A DNA stretch of 64,000 bases, taken from the NCBI RefSeq assembly GCF_002284535.1, contig NZ_NPKH01000027.1, positions 186,001 through 250,000 of the forward strand. The letters are read 5' to 3'. Both the position numbers and the translations under genes were made by a program. Below, piece after piece: positions 41,692 to 51,110 of the stretch (the stretch's first letter is position 1; each line of letters opens with the position of its first letter). Under the pieces are notes generated by a model, which saw only the letters and a list, made by a program, of their open reading frames with translations, made no database searches and had not been told where the DNA came from. This DNA comes from Mesorhizobium wenxiniae. GTDB taxonomy: Bacteria; Pseudomonadota; Alphaproteobacteria; Rhizobiales; Rhizobiaceae.

Positions 41692-42498
41692 ATGGCGAAG
41701 TTTGAGATCGGCCCCAAACTACAGATAAGCCGAAGAAAATTCCTGACCTCGGCCAGCCTCGGCGTCTCCGGCATCATGCTTTCGGGTTGCGATGCTTTCG
41801 ACAGCCAGCTTGGCGTCGGCGACGGCCTGCGCTCCTTCCTCGAAGGCGCCAACGGCCTTACCTGGCGCGCGCAACGCCTGCTTGCCGGCGATTCGCTGGC
41901 GCCGGAATTCACCGAAGCCGACATTCGCCAGCCGCAGCGGCCGAACGGCGTCACCGCGCCGGACGACGATGTCTACAAGGGCCTGCTCGCCAACAATTTC
42001 GCCGACTGGCGGCTCGAGGTTTCCGGCCTCGTCGAAAAGCCGCTGTCGCTGACGCGCGAGCAGTTGATGAACATGCCAAGCCGCACCCAGATCACTCGCC
42101 ACGACTGCGTCGAAGGCTGGAGCTGCATCGCCAAATGGACCGGCACGCCGCTGTCGCTGGTGCTTGATCAGGCGGTGGTCAAGCCGCAGGCGCGATACGT
42201 CATGTTCCACTGCCTCGACACGATCGACCGCAGCCTGTCCGGCGACATCAAATATTACGGTTCGATCGACCTGTTCGATGCCCGTCATCCGCAGACGATC
42301 CTTGCCTATGGCTTGAACGGCAAGCCGCTGCCGGTCGAGAACGGCGCGCCGTTGCGTGTCCGCGTCGAGCGCCAGATCGGCTACAAGATGCCGAAATATC
42401 TCCGCAAGATCGAACTGGTCGACGGTTTCGCCACTATTGGCGGCGGCAGGGGTGGCTACTGGGAGGACAACGGCTACGACTGGTACGGCGGCATTTGA
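41692..42498 (+). CDS. Tat-exported molybdopterin-dependent oxidoreductase (sulfite oxidase fold)
   Basis: A 268-residue enzyme of the sulfite oxidase superfamily. The N-terminus has a twin-arginine motif (S13-RRKFL) and then a lipobox-like LSGC at Cys33, so it may be a Tat-exported lipoprotein. The molybdenum-ligating cysteine is Cys139 in RHDCVEGWSC. The cofactor region continues VMFHCLDT. It lacks the extra C-terminal dimer domain of classical sulfite oxidase. Start is set by GAGGAG and the 1-bp gap to the cytochrome b gene. The substrate is not known; MsrP/YedY-like reductase activity or sulfite oxidation are both possible. Confidence 0.9.
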   Translation: MAKFEIGPKLQISRRKFLTSASLGVSGIMLSGCDAFDSQLGVGDGLRSFLEGANGLTWRAQRLLAGDSLAPEFTEADIRQPQRPNGVTAPDDDVYKGLLANNFADWRLEVSGLVEKPLSLTREQLMNMPSRTQITRHDCVEGWSCIAKWTGTPLSLVLDQAVVKPQARYVMFHCLDTIDRSLSGDIKYYGSIDLFDARHPQTILAYGLNGKPLPVENGAPLRVRVERQIGYKMPKYLRKIELVDGFATIGGGRGGYWEDNGYDWYGGI

Positions 42499-42543
42499 GG
42501 CCATAGCTCCGCCATTTCCGATCAGTGTTTTAGTACTTTTTGC

Positions 42544-43545
42544 TCAAGCGACCTTGTCGATTAGGGGTTTGAGCACCGGATGGATTTCCGGCGAGGCATG
42601 CTTGATCAGGGTCAGCAGCGCGCGCTCGTTCTCGCGCAGCGGCCGGTCGCGGCCGATGCGCTCAGCCAGCCACATCGCCTCGCTGGCGTCCACGGTTTCG
42701 GCGCGGCGGGCCAGTGCCTCGGCTGCCTTGTCCTTCGATTCCCATTCGGATTCGATATCGCCCGGCGCGCGATAGGCTTCCATGATGCCGGCGAGGCCGC
42801 CCGATACCATGCGGCCAAAGAAACTGCCGATCTCCGGTTCCGCCTGCTCGAAGAAAGAATCCCGGCGCAGCGCCACGTCGCGCATCGGCGCTTCGTAGCC
42901 GGCCGAGCACATGACGAAATTGGCGATCGCTTTGACGAACAGATCATTCCATGACGGATCGTTGTTGGCTGCCGCTGTCCGCTCATTGATCTTGAACAGC
43001 ATCTCGGCCTCGGCGCGGGTGATCGCGATGTTGCCGTCGCCGCCATGGGCATAGAGGATGCGGCGCAGAAGCTCGACTTCCGCCTTGGCGATCAAGCCGG
43101 GAACCAGCTTGCCGTCGTGCATCAGCGGCCCCTTGCCGTCCAGAACGGCATTGGCGACCTGCGCCAGCGCATAGACGCAAAGCCCGTTCGGCGACGATTT
43201 CGCCTTTTCCAGCACATGCACCAGCAATTCGAGTTCGGTCCGGCTATCGACCATGCCGTCGCGCGAAATCGCTCGGACCAGCCAGTCGGCATTGTCCTGC
43301 GACATATAGCCCGCCGGCTTTTCCTGATGAACGATGAAGTCGGTCACAGCTTCGACGAAAAAAACAGGCCATTGCGCGCATTTGTCCTTGGCCTTTGCGT
43401 CGAGCGCAAACAGCGCCTCGGCCTCGCCGCGCGTCACCACGCCGTCGCCAAACACCTCGCGGCGCAGCATGACCACGTCTTCCGCTGTGATCCGATTTTT
43501 CGAGGTCAGCCCGGCCACAGGCGCGCTCATCGTTAATTCGCCCAT
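42544..43545 (-). CDS. Hypothetical protein with internally repeated segments
   Basis: A 333-residue protein with no signal peptide. Residues about 20-72 (ITAEDVVMLRREVFGDGVVTR, then GEAEALFALD) and 152-212 (AKAEVELLRRILYAHGGDGN, then ITRAEAEMLFKIN) align clearly, each followed by a similar helix (VFFVEAVTDFIV and LFVKAIANFVM). A third related stretch is RAISRDGMVDSRTELELLVHVL. The D-x-D/G-x-x-x-x-E pattern resembles a degenerate EF hand, not a canonical one. Start at 43545 follows GGGGAA; an in-frame extension to 43608 is unlikely. Function unknown. Confidence 0.75.
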   Translation of the reverse strand: MGELTMSAPVAGLTSKNRITAEDVVMLRREVFGDGVVTRGEAEALFALDAKAKDKCAQWPVFFVEAVTDFIVHQEKPAGYMSQDNADWLVRAISRDGMVDSRTELELLVHVLEKAKSSPNGLCVYALAQVANAVLDGKGPLMHDGKLVPGLIAKAEVELLRRILYAHGGDGNIAITRAEAEMLFKINERTAAANNDPSWNDLFVKAIANFVMCSAGYEAPMRDVALRRDSFFEQAEPEIGSFFGRMVSGGLAGIMEAYRAPGDIESEWESKDKAAEALARRAETVDASEAMWLAERIGRDRPLRENERALLTLIKHASPEIHPVLKPLIDKVA

Positions 43546-43715
43546 TTCGTTCCCCGTCCGAACGTCGTTTGGACCCAATATATCGGGAGTTCGTTGAGAA
43601 ACCGGCAAACCGCGTGGTTAGCGAAGACTTGTCGGTAAGGTGTCGCTGGGAGGTGACAAGGTGTCGCCCGCAGGCTATGGATGGCGAGTCGAGGGCTCAA
43701 ATTGAGTCCTACCTG

Positions 43716-43897
43716 TTTGCGGGAGAGAGCAGCGAGAGCTGCCGCCGAAGGGGAAATCGCCCGAAATCTCTCAGGCAAAAGAACCGTAGACGGGAAAGAC
43801 ACTCTGGAAAGTCGGGGCTTGCCCCCGCGCCGAAGGTGTAAGCGCTGCCGACAGAGTTACGGGGCGCGAGTCTCTCAGGCTTCAGACAGAGGGGCAC
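43716..43897 (+). promoter_or_regulatory. Tandem glycine riboswitch
   Basis: Two glycine aptamers lie in the leader of gcvT. The first (about 43716-43797) has GGGAGAG, GCCGAAGGGGAAA and CTCTCAGGCAAAAG; the second (about 43800-43897) has GACACTCTGG, GCCGAAGGTGTAA, CTCTCAGGC and CAGAGGGGC. The second ends about 48 bp before the gcvT ATG. Glycine binding to the tandem is known to switch on the glycine cleavage operon. Confidence 0.92.
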
Positions 43898-43944
43898 GGA
43901 CTGGTCGCCACTCGCGGCCGATTGCGTGCGACTCTGGAGACGAC

Positions 43945-45063
43945 ATGACGGGCGACGACACCAAACACCTTCCCCTCGAAGACCTGCACGCGGCCGCCGG
44001 TGCGCGCTTTGGCGCGTTCGCCGGGTGGTCGATGCCGCTGACCTATCCGGCCGGCGTGATGAAGGAGCACCTTCATACCCGCGAGCATGCCGGCCTGTTC
44101 GACATCTCGCACATGAAGCTGTTCGAGATCAGAGGCTCGGGCGCTGAAGCACTGCTCAATCGTGCCTGCCCGTTCGACGCCGGCGCGCTTGAAGTTTCCC
44201 AGTCCAAATACACGTTCTTTCTCAATGAAGCCGCCGGCATCCTCGACGATCTGATCGTCACCAGGCTCGGCCAGGCACGCTTCATGGTCGTCGCCAATGC
44301 CGGCAATGCCGAAGCCGACGAAAAGCACCTTCGTGGGCTTGCCCTGGATGTTGAGGCAAAGGGGGATTTTGATGCCAAGATCGATGCACTCGACCGCGTC
44401 TTCCTGGCGGTCCAGGGGCCTGAAGCCTGGGCCGCCCTGTCACGCGCCGGCATCGAGACCGGCTCGCTGCTGTTCATGCACGGCTTTGAGCCCCGCGAAA
44501 ACTGGTTCATGAGCCGGTCGGGCTATACCGGTGAAGACGGTTTCGAGATCGGCCTGCCGGAAGCGGATGCGCGAAATCTGGTCGCCAAGCTGCTCGAGGA
44601 CGAGCGCGTGATGTGGGTTGGGTTGGCCGCCCGGGACAGCCTGCGGCTCGAAGCGGGGCTGTGCCTGCACGGGCTGGACATCACGCCTGAGATCGACCCG
44701 ACCAGCGCCGGGCTGATGTGGGCGATTCCAAAGGAGGTTCGCGCCTCTGGCGCTTTCATCGGCGCCGACGCATTGCGTTCAATCCTGGAGCGCGGCCCGG
44801 CGCAGAAACGCGTTGGACTGAAGCCGGAAGGCCGGCAGCCGGTGCGCACCGGCGCTGCCCTTTTCGACACCGACGGCAATCCCGCCGGCCACGTCACCTC
44901 CGGCGGCTTCGGCCCCTCGGCCGCCCATCCGGTCGCCATGGGTTACGTGCAGACGTCGCTGGCCAAACCTGGCGCAAAACTCTTCGCCGACGTTCGCGGG
45001 ACCAAAATCCCGGTCGATATCAGTCCCCTGCCCTTCACGCCCCATCGCTACCGCAAAGGATGA
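43945..45063 (+). CDS. gcvT: Glycine cleavage system T protein (aminomethyltransferase)
   Basis: The T protein transfers the methylene group from the aminomethyl-lipoyl arm of the H protein to tetrahydrofolate. The 372-residue product starts MTGDDTKHLPLEDLHAAAGA; upstream codons in the same frame belong to the riboswitch. Family motifs GLFDISHMKLFEIRG, SRSGYTGEDGFEI and a C-terminal beta domain with FADVRGTKIPVDI are visible. It is the first gene of gcvT-gcvH-gcvP and overlaps the possible gcvH start by four bases. Confidence 0.96.
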   Translation: MTGDDTKHLPLEDLHAAAGARFGAFAGWSMPLTYPAGVMKEHLHTREHAGLFDISHMKLFEIRGSGAEALLNRACPFDAGALEVSQSKYTFFLNEAAGILDDLIVTRLGQARFMVVANAGNAEADEKHLRGLALDVEAKGDFDAKIDALDRVFLAVQGPEAWAALSRAGIETGSLLFMHGFEPRENWFMSRSGYTGEDGFEIGLPEADARNLVAKLLEDERVMWVGLAARDSLRLEAGLCLHGLDITPEIDPTSAGLMWAIPKEVRASGAFIGADALRSILERGPAQKRVGLKPEGRQPVRTGAALFDTDGNPAGHVTSGGFGPSAAHPVAMGYVQTSLAKPGAKLFADVRGTKIPVDISPLPFTPHRYRKG

Positions 45064-45437
45064 ACTTCATGGCAAAAACCTATTTCACCGAAGATCACGA
45101 ATGGCTCCGCGTCGAAGGCGGTATCGCCACCGTCGGCATCACCGACTACGCGCAGGAGCAACTCGGCGATCTCGTCTTCGTCGAATTGCCGGAGCTTGGG
45201 AAAAAGCTGGCCAAGGGCGATACGGCCGTCGTGGTCGAATCCGTCAAGGCGGCATCGGACGTCTATGCACCGGTCGACGGCGAGATCACCGAGGCCAACA
45301 CCTCGCTCTCGTCGGACCCGTCTTTGGTCAATTCGGCGGCGACCAGCGACGGCTGGTTGTGGAAGATGAGGCTGGCCGATGAAAGCCAACTCGAAGGTCT
45401 CCTGGATGAGACCGCCTACAAAGCCCATATTGGTTGA
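45060..45437 (+). CDS. gcvH: Glycine cleavage system H protein
   Basis: The lipoyl carrier that shuttles the aminomethyl group between P, T and L proteins. The lipoylated lysine is in VVESVKAASDVYAPVDG (about residue 66). Two starts are possible: ATG at 45060 overlapping the gcvT stop (125 residues, MNFMAKTYF) or ATG at 45069 (122 residues, MAKTYF, the usual GcvH beginning). The overlap suggests translational coupling. It is followed by gcvP after 16 bp. Confidence 0.96.
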   Translation: MNFMAKTYFTEDHEWLRVEGGIATVGITDYAQEQLGDLVFVELPELGKKLAKGDTAVVVESVKAASDVYAPVDGEITEANTSLSSDPSLVNSAATSDGWLWKMRLADESQLEGLLDETAYKAHIG

Positions 45438-45453
45438 AAGCAGGACCAGGAAG

Positions 45454-48264
45454 ATGACCGCAGCACCCTACGCCTTCTCGGCCCGCCATATTGGCCCCGG
45501 CCTCAATGACGTCAGAGCCATGCTGGCGACGATCGGCGTTCCCTCAGTCGAGACGCTGATCAGCCAGGCTGTGCCGAGATCGATCCGGCTCGACCGGCCG
45601 CTGGCTTTGCCGGCCCCGGCGAGCGAAGCGGAGGCGCTGGCCGAGCTTTCGGCGACGATGGCCAAAAATACCGTGTTGAAGAGCTTTATCGGTGCCGGTT
45701 ACCACGGCGTCCACGTGCCGCCGGTCATCCAGCGCAATCTGTTCGAGAACCCGGCCTGGTATACGGCTTACACTCCCTACCAGGCTGAGATCAGCCAAGG
45801 CCGGCTCGAAATGCTGTTCAATTTCCAGACCTTGGTCACTGAGCTGACCGGCCTGCCGGTGGCGTCGGCCTCGCTGCTCGACGAGGCGACGGCGGTGGCC
45901 GAGGCGGTCGGCATTGCGTTGCGCCATCATCGCGACAAGCGGACCAAGGTGGCGCTTGCCGGCACGCCGCACCCGCAGACGCTCGACGTCGTGCGCACCC
46001 GCGCCGAGCCCCTCGGCATCGAGGTCGACGGCGACACGATCGACGACAACACCGCCGCTCTGCTGGTCTCCTGGCCTGATACGTTTGGCGTCTATGGCGA
46101 CCACAAGGCGGTAATCGAGAAGGCCCGCGCCACCGGCGCGCTGGTCGTTTTCATTGCCGATCCGCTCGGCCTGACGCTGACCGACGCGCCGGCTACGCTT
46201 GGCGCCGACATCGCCGTCGGCCCGATGCAGCGCTTTGGCGTGCCGATGGGCTTTGGCGGGCCGCACGCCGCCTATTGCGCTGTTTCCGACAGGCTGACAC
46301 GGTTGATGCCCGGCCGCCTTGTCGGTCAGTCCACTGACAGCAAGGGCCGCCCCGGCTATCGTCTCGCCTTGCAGACGCGCGAACAGCACATCCGTCGCGA
46401 CAAGGCGACCTCCAACATCTGCACCGCGCAGGCGCTGCTCGCCAACATGGCGACGGCCTATGCGATCTGGCATGGCCCTGCCGGGCTGCAGGCGATTGCC
46501 GGCCGAATCCATTCATTGGCCAACCGGCTGGCGACCGGTCTCACCGCGTCAGGAATTTCGGTGCTTGGCGCAAGCCGCTTCGACACGGTGACGGTGGAAG
46601 TGAAAGGCAGAGCCGGCGCGATCGCCGCCGCTGCTGAAAAGACCGGCCGATTGCTGCGCGTCATCGACGCCGACCACATCGGCATCAGCTTCGACGAGAC
46701 CTCGACCGATGCCGATCTGGACGCCATTGCAGCACTGTTCGGCGCCAAGGCAGGCGCTGCTGGCACCAGCACCACTCCGGGCAAGCCACGTGGTAAGGCG
46801 TTTCTCAGCCAGCCGGTCTTCCACGAAAACCACTCGGAAACGGAGATGATGCGCTTTTTGCGCCGGCTGGCCGACAAGGACCTGGCGCTCGACCGCGCCA
46901 TGATCCCGCTCGGCTCCTGCACGATGAAGCTCAACGCCGCCGCCGAGATGATGCCGGTGAGCTGGCCAAGCGTCGCCAATCTGCATCCATTCGCGCCGGC
47001 CGGGCATTCGGCAGGCTATCGCGCGATGGTCGGCGAACTGGAAGGCTGGCTGTCGGAGATCACTGGCTTCGATGCGGTCAGCCTGCAGCCCAATGCCGGC
47101 AGCCAGGGCGAGTATGCCGGGCTGCTCGCCATTCGCGGCTATCACCGCTCGCGCGGCGAAGGCCACCGCACCGTCTGCCTGATCCCGTCATCCGCGCATG
47201 GCACCAATCCGGCGAGTGCGGCGATGGCCGGCATGAGCGTCGTCGTCGTGCGCTGCACCGAGGATGGCAATATCGATATGGACGATATGAGTGCCAAAGC
47301 CAATGAGCATTCCAAGAATCTCGCCGCGCTTATGTTCACCTATCCTTCGACGCATGGCGTATACGAGGAAGGCGCGCGCCACCTCTGCGCCCTCATTCAC
47401 GAGCATGGCGCCCAGGTCTATTTCGACGGCGCCAACCTCAACGCCTTGGTCGGCCTCGCTCGCCCCGGCGACATCGGCGCCGATGTCTGCCACATGAACC
47501 TGCACAAGACCTTCTGCATCCCGCATGGCGGCGGCGGTCCCGGCGTCGGCCCGATCGGCGTCAAGGCGCATCTGAGACCTTATCTGCCCGGCCATGTCAC
47601 CGAAGGCTCGGGCCATGCCGTGTCGGCCGCACCGTTCGGCAGCGCTTCGATCCTGCCGATCACCTGGATGTATATCCGCATGATGGGCGCTTCCGGCCTC
47701 AAGCAGGCGACCGAGACGGCGATCGTTTCCGCCAACTACGTGGCGACGCGGCTCGCGCCGCACTTCCCGCTCCTCTACAAGGGCAGGCACGATCGCATCG
47801 CCCATGAGTGCATCCTCGACACCCGCGTGCTGAAGGAGAGCTCCGGCATCAGCGTCGACGATATCGCCAAGCGGCTGATCGATTATGGTTTCCATGCGCC
47901 GACCATGTCGTTTCCGGTGGCCGGCACGCTAATGGTCGAGCCGACCGAGTCCGAGCCCAAGAGCGAACTCGATCGCTTCTGCGAGGCGATGATCGCGATA
48001 TCAGGCGAGGCAGCCAAGGTGGCGAAAGGCGAATGGCCCTTGGCCGACAATCCGCTGGTCAATGCGCCGCATACCGCGGCCGAGGCGCTGGCCGGCCAGT
48101 GGACCCATCCCTATTCGCGCCTGGAGGCGGCCTATCCCGCCGGTGATGCCGACACATCAGCCAAATACTGGCCGCCGGTGTCGCGCATCGACAATGTCGC
48201 CGGCGACCGCAACCTCGTCTGCTCCTGCCCGCCGCTGTCGGAATATCTAGGGGCGGCGGAATAG
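45454..48264 (+). CDS. gcvP: Glycine dehydrogenase (decarboxylating), P protein
   Basis: The PLP-dependent P protein decarboxylates glycine and loads the H protein. It is a single 936-residue chain, i.e. the fused form rather than the two-subunit gcvPA/gcvPB type. The N-terminal half shows ARHIGPGLNDVRAML and the GAGYHGVHVPPVIQRN loop; the PLP lysine is in DVCHMNLHKTFCIPHGGGGPG. It closes the riboswitch-controlled operon. The start at 45454 follows AGGACCAGGAAG. Confidence 0.97.
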   Translation: MTAAPYAFSARHIGPGLNDVRAMLATIGVPSVETLISQAVPRSIRLDRPLALPAPASEAEALAELSATMAKNTVLKSFIGAGYHGVHVPPVIQRNLFENPAWYTAYTPYQAEISQGRLEMLFNFQTLVTELTGLPVASASLLDEATAVAEAVGIALRHHRDKRTKVALAGTPHPQTLDVVRTRAEPLGIEVDGDTIDDNTAALLVSWPDTFGVYGDHKAVIEKARATGALVVFIADPLGLTLTDAPATLGADIAVGPMQRFGVPMGFGGPHAAYCAVSDRLTRLMPGRLVGQSTDSKGRPGYRLALQTREQHIRRDKATSNICTAQALLANMATAYAIWHGPAGLQAIAGRIHSLANRLATGLTASGISVLGASRFDTVTVEVKGRAGAIAAAAEKTGRLLRVIDADHIGISFDETSTDADLDAIAALFGAKAGAAGTSTTPGKPRGKAFLSQPVFHENHSETEMMRFLRRLADKDLALDRAMIPLGSCTMKLNAAAEMMPVSWPSVANLHPFAPAGHSAGYRAMVGELEGWLSEITGFDAVSLQPNAGSQGEYAGLLAIRGYHRSRGEGHRTVCLIPSSAHGTNPASAAMAGMSVVVVRCTEDGNIDMDDMSAKANEHSKNLAALMFTYPSTHGVYEEGARHLCALIHEHGAQVYFDGANLNALVGLARPGDIGADVCHMNLHKTFCIPHGGGGPGVGPIGVKAHLRPYLPGHVTEGSGHAVSAAPFGSASILPITWMYIRMMGASGLKQATETAIVSANYVATRLAPHFPLLYKGRHDRIAHECILDTRVLKESSGISVDDIAKRLIDYGFHAPTMSFPVAGTLMVEPTESEPKSELDRFCEAMIAISGEAAKVAKGEWPLADNPLVNAPHTAAEALAGQWTHPYSRLEAAYPAGDADTSAKYWPPVSRIDNVAGDRNLVCSCPPLSEYLGAAE

Positions 48265-48503
48265 AACCAGCCGATTGCGACGCAGACTGCCCCCTCATTT
48301 CCCGCGCACACGCAATGAGGGTGGCTGATGCGGCAAACCACCCTCTGAAGGCCGGAGTTTCGACCCATTTCCGCCGCTTGGTTGCCGGATGGTTTTGCAG
48401 TAAGAGGCTCTATCCTCGAACGTAACGGGAACCTCCGTCGCCTGCCCGCAAAAAGCGTGGCAGTATCGGGTGGTGATTCGCAGCATCGCAATCCAGGACC
48501 AGC

Positions 48504-50555
48504 ATGAACGACAGCAACGATCTTTTCGGCAATCTGGACAAGCAACCGCAACCGATTCGTGCCACCGCGCGCCCGGCCGACCCGCTGGTGCAGGCGGCGA
48601 AGCGCCCGGCATCCCGCGACGGCAGTGAGAGCTACAGTGCCGCCGACATCGAGGTTCTGGAAGGACTGGAGCCGGTGCGGCGGCGGCCCGGCATGTATAT
48701 CGGCGGCACCGACGACAAGGCGATGCACCATTTGTTCGCCGAGGTCATCGACAATTCGATGGACGAGGCGGTCGCCGGCCACGCGACTTTCATCGATGTC
48801 GAGCTTTCGGCCGACGGATATCTGGCGGTGACCGACAATGGCCGCGGCATTCCGGTCGATCCGCATCCGAAATTCAAGAAGCCGGCGCTCGAAGTCATCA
48901 TGACGACGCTGCATTCGGGCGGCAAGTTTGACAGCAAGGTCTACGAAACCTCGGGCGGCCTGCACGGCGTCGGCGTCTCCGTCGTCAACGCGCTGTCGGA
49001 CCATCTCGAGGTCGAGGTCGCACGCGGCCGTCAGCTCTATCGCCAGCGCTTTTCGCGCGGCGTTCCGGTGACCGGCCTGGAGCAGCTCGGCGAGGTGCAT
49101 AACCGCCGCGGCACCAGGATACGCTTCCATCCCGACGAGCAGATCTTCGGCAAGGGTGCGGCTTTCGAGCCGGCGCGGCTCTATCGGATGACGCGCTCGA
49201 AGGCCTATCTGTTCGGCGGCGTCGAGATCCGCTGGACCTGCGATCCGTCGCTGATCAAGGAGAAGGACGCGACGCCGGCCAAGGCCGAGTTCCATTTTCC
49301 CGGTGGCCTCAAGGACTATCTGAAAGCCTCGCTCGGCGACGAATTCCAGGTCACCCGCGAGATCTTTGCCGGCAAAAGCGACAGGCAAGGCGGCCACGGC
49401 TCGCTCGAATGGGCGGTGACCTGGTTCGGCGGCGACGGATTTCTCAATTCCTACTGCAACACCATTCCGACCGGCGAAGGCGGCACCCATGAGGCCGGCT
49501 TCCGCAACGTCTTGACGCGCGGCCTGCGCGCCTATGCCGAGCTGGTCGGCAACAAGCGTGCTTCGATCGTCACCTCGGAAGACGTCATGATCTCGGCGGC
49601 GGGCATGCTGTCGGTGTTCATCCGCGAGCCGGAATTCGTCGGCCAGACCAAGGACCGGCTGGCGACGATCGAGGCGATCAGGATCGTCGAGGCCGCGATC
49701 CGCGACCCCTTCGATCACTGGCTGGCCGACAACCCGCAGGAAGCTTCGAAGCTGCTCGAATGGGTGATCGCGCGTGCTGACGAGCGGGTGCGCCGCCGCC
49801 AGGAAAAGGAAGTCTCGCGCAAGAGCGCGGTGCGCAAGCTGCGCCTGCCCGGCAAGCTCGCCGACTGCACGCAGAATGCCGCGGCCGGCGCCGAGCTCTT
49901 CATCGTCGAGGGCGATTCGGCCGGCGGCTCGGCAAAACAGGCACGCGACCGCGCCAGCCAGGCAGTGCTGCCGCTGCGCGGCAAGATCCTCAACGTCGCC
50001 AGCGCCGGCAACGACAAGCTGGCTGGCAACCAGCAGATTTCCGACCTGATCCAGGCGCTTGGCTGTGGCACGCGGTCAAAATACCGCGATCAGGATCTGC
50101 GCTACGACCGGGTTATCATCATGACCGACGCCGACGTCGACGGCGCCCATATCGCTTCGCTGCTGATCACCTTCTTCTATCAGGAGATGCCGAGCCTGGT
50201 CCGCGACGGCCATCTCTACCTGGCGGTGCCGCCGCTCTACTCGATCCGCCAAGGCGGCAAGGTCGCCTATGCCCGCGACGATGCGCACAAGGACGAACTG
50301 CTGCGCACCGAGTTCACCGGGCGCGGCAAGGTCGAAATCGGCCGCTTCAAGGGGTTGGGCGAAATGATGGCCGCCCAACTCAAGGAAACCACCATGGACC
50401 CGAGAAAGCGCACGCTGCTCAGGGTCGATGTGATCGACGCCGAGGCGGCGACAAAGGATGCGGTCGACGCGCTGATGGGCACCAAGCCGGAAGCCCGCTT
50501 CCGCTTCATCCAGGAACGTGCGGAGTTTGCCGAGACGGAAGTGCTGGATATCTGA
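48504..50555 (+). CDS. parE: DNA topoisomerase IV subunit B
   Basis: ParE is the ATPase subunit of topoisomerase IV, which unlinks daughter chromosomes. The 683-residue product has the GHKL ATPase motifs (EVIDNSMDEAVAGHA, VTDNGRGIPVD, GGLHGVGVSVVNAL) and the TOPRIM region (IVEGDSAGGSAKQARDR, DADVDGAHIASLL). The GRFKGLGEMMAAQLKETTMDP segment and short length favour ParE over GyrB. The first 40 residues are a variable extension typical of rhizobial members. About 240 bp before it hold nothing I recognise. Confidence 0.95.
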   Translation: MNDSNDLFGNLDKQPQPIRATARPADPLVQAAKRPASRDGSESYSAADIEVLEGLEPVRRRPGMYIGGTDDKAMHHLFAEVIDNSMDEAVAGHATFIDVELSADGYLAVTDNGRGIPVDPHPKFKKPALEVIMTTLHSGGKFDSKVYETSGGLHGVGVSVVNALSDHLEVEVARGRQLYRQRFSRGVPVTGLEQLGEVHNRRGTRIRFHPDEQIFGKGAAFEPARLYRMTRSKAYLFGGVEIRWTCDPSLIKEKDATPAKAEFHFPGGLKDYLKASLGDEFQVTREIFAGKSDRQGGHGSLEWAVTWFGGDGFLNSYCNTIPTGEGGTHEAGFRNVLTRGLRAYAELVGNKRASIVTSEDVMISAAGMLSVFIREPEFVGQTKDRLATIEAIRIVEAAIRDPFDHWLADNPQEASKLLEWVIARADERVRRRQEKEVSRKSAVRKLRLPGKLADCTQNAAAGAELFIVEGDSAGGSAKQARDRASQAVLPLRGKILNVASAGNDKLAGNQQISDLIQALGCGTRSKYRDQDLRYDRVIIMTDADVDGAHIASLLITFFYQEMPSLVRDGHLYLAVPPLYSIRQGGKVAYARDDAHKDELLRTEFTGRGKVEIGRFKGLGEMMAAQLKETTMDPRKRTLLRVDVIDAEAATKDAVDALMGTKPEARFRFIQERAEFAETEVLDI

Positions 50556-50606
50556 GCGTCTTCTGCTCGGCGAACCCAACAGCGGGTAGTGTCTCAGTTT
50601 GAAATT

Positions 50607-50969
50607 TCAAAGGCGATAGTCGAACTCCCAGCGCCCTAGTCTGGTGAGTTGCGCGCCGATGGCCTGCCAAGTTTCCCCCTCGGTCGCAGCACAACGATCC
50701 CTGAGAAACTTTTCGAGCTCGACGTAGTCGAAACGCCGCATGAAAATCACACTTTCCGCCGCAAATACCTTGCCGCCCTGAGATCGAAGGAACCAATTAG
50801 GAGAGCAGACAGTCGCGGTAAATGCGTCGGCGCTGTTATCTCCTTCTGGACCGGCATAGAAATCAATAGTGACGGAGAAGTCAGTGGGATCGCGCGGGTT
50901 CCACGTATCGAGGGCAAAAGCTCCGACATCGGTATCTAGAATTCGGTGGCCCTTGTACTGTGCTCTCAT
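50607..50969 (-). CDS. Imm8-like immunity protein
   Basis: A 120-residue protein resembling the Imm8 family of polymorphic-toxin immunity proteins (DTWNPRDPTDFSVTIDFYAGPEGDNSADAF followed by VCSPNWFLRSQGGKVFAAESVIFMRRFDYVELEKFL). These proteins bind and block a cognate secreted toxin. Its ATG overlaps the stop of a 44-residue reading frame (ATGA), which may be the tail of a lost toxin. No complete toxin gene is present. It converges on parE. Confidence 0.75.
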   Translation of the reverse strand: MRAQYKGHRILDTDVGAFALDTWNPRDPTDFSVTIDFYAGPEGDNSADAFTATVCSPNWFLRSQGGKVFAAESVIFMRRFDYVELEKFLRDRCAATEGETWQAIGAQLTRLGRWEFDYRL

Positions 50970-51100
50970 GGCAACAATTTTTCATGCTTCTTGTACGGGC
51001 CGCGCGTGCCGGGCTTCGGTGCAACAGCGTCCATCTTCTCGCAAAGGTCATCCATTGACAGAGAGTCTGCGACACGCCAGCGGCCATTTGCCGGCGTCAT
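50966..51100 (-). CDS. Small reading frame coupled to the Imm8-like gene, possible toxin remnant
   Basis: A 44-residue frame (MTPANGRWRVADSLSMDDLC onward to RGPYKKHEKLLP) whose stop overlaps the immunity gene start as ATGA. It begins 10 bp after the stop of the DUF2336 gene and has no clear ribosome binding site. Toxin-immunity pairs are usually coupled this way, so it may be the surviving C-terminus of a toxin, but the sequence gives no catalytic motif. Confidence 0.35.
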   Translation of the reverse strand: MTPANGRWRVADSLSMDDLCEKMDAVAPKPGTRGPYKKHEKLLP

Positions 51101-51110
51101 TTTCAGTGTC

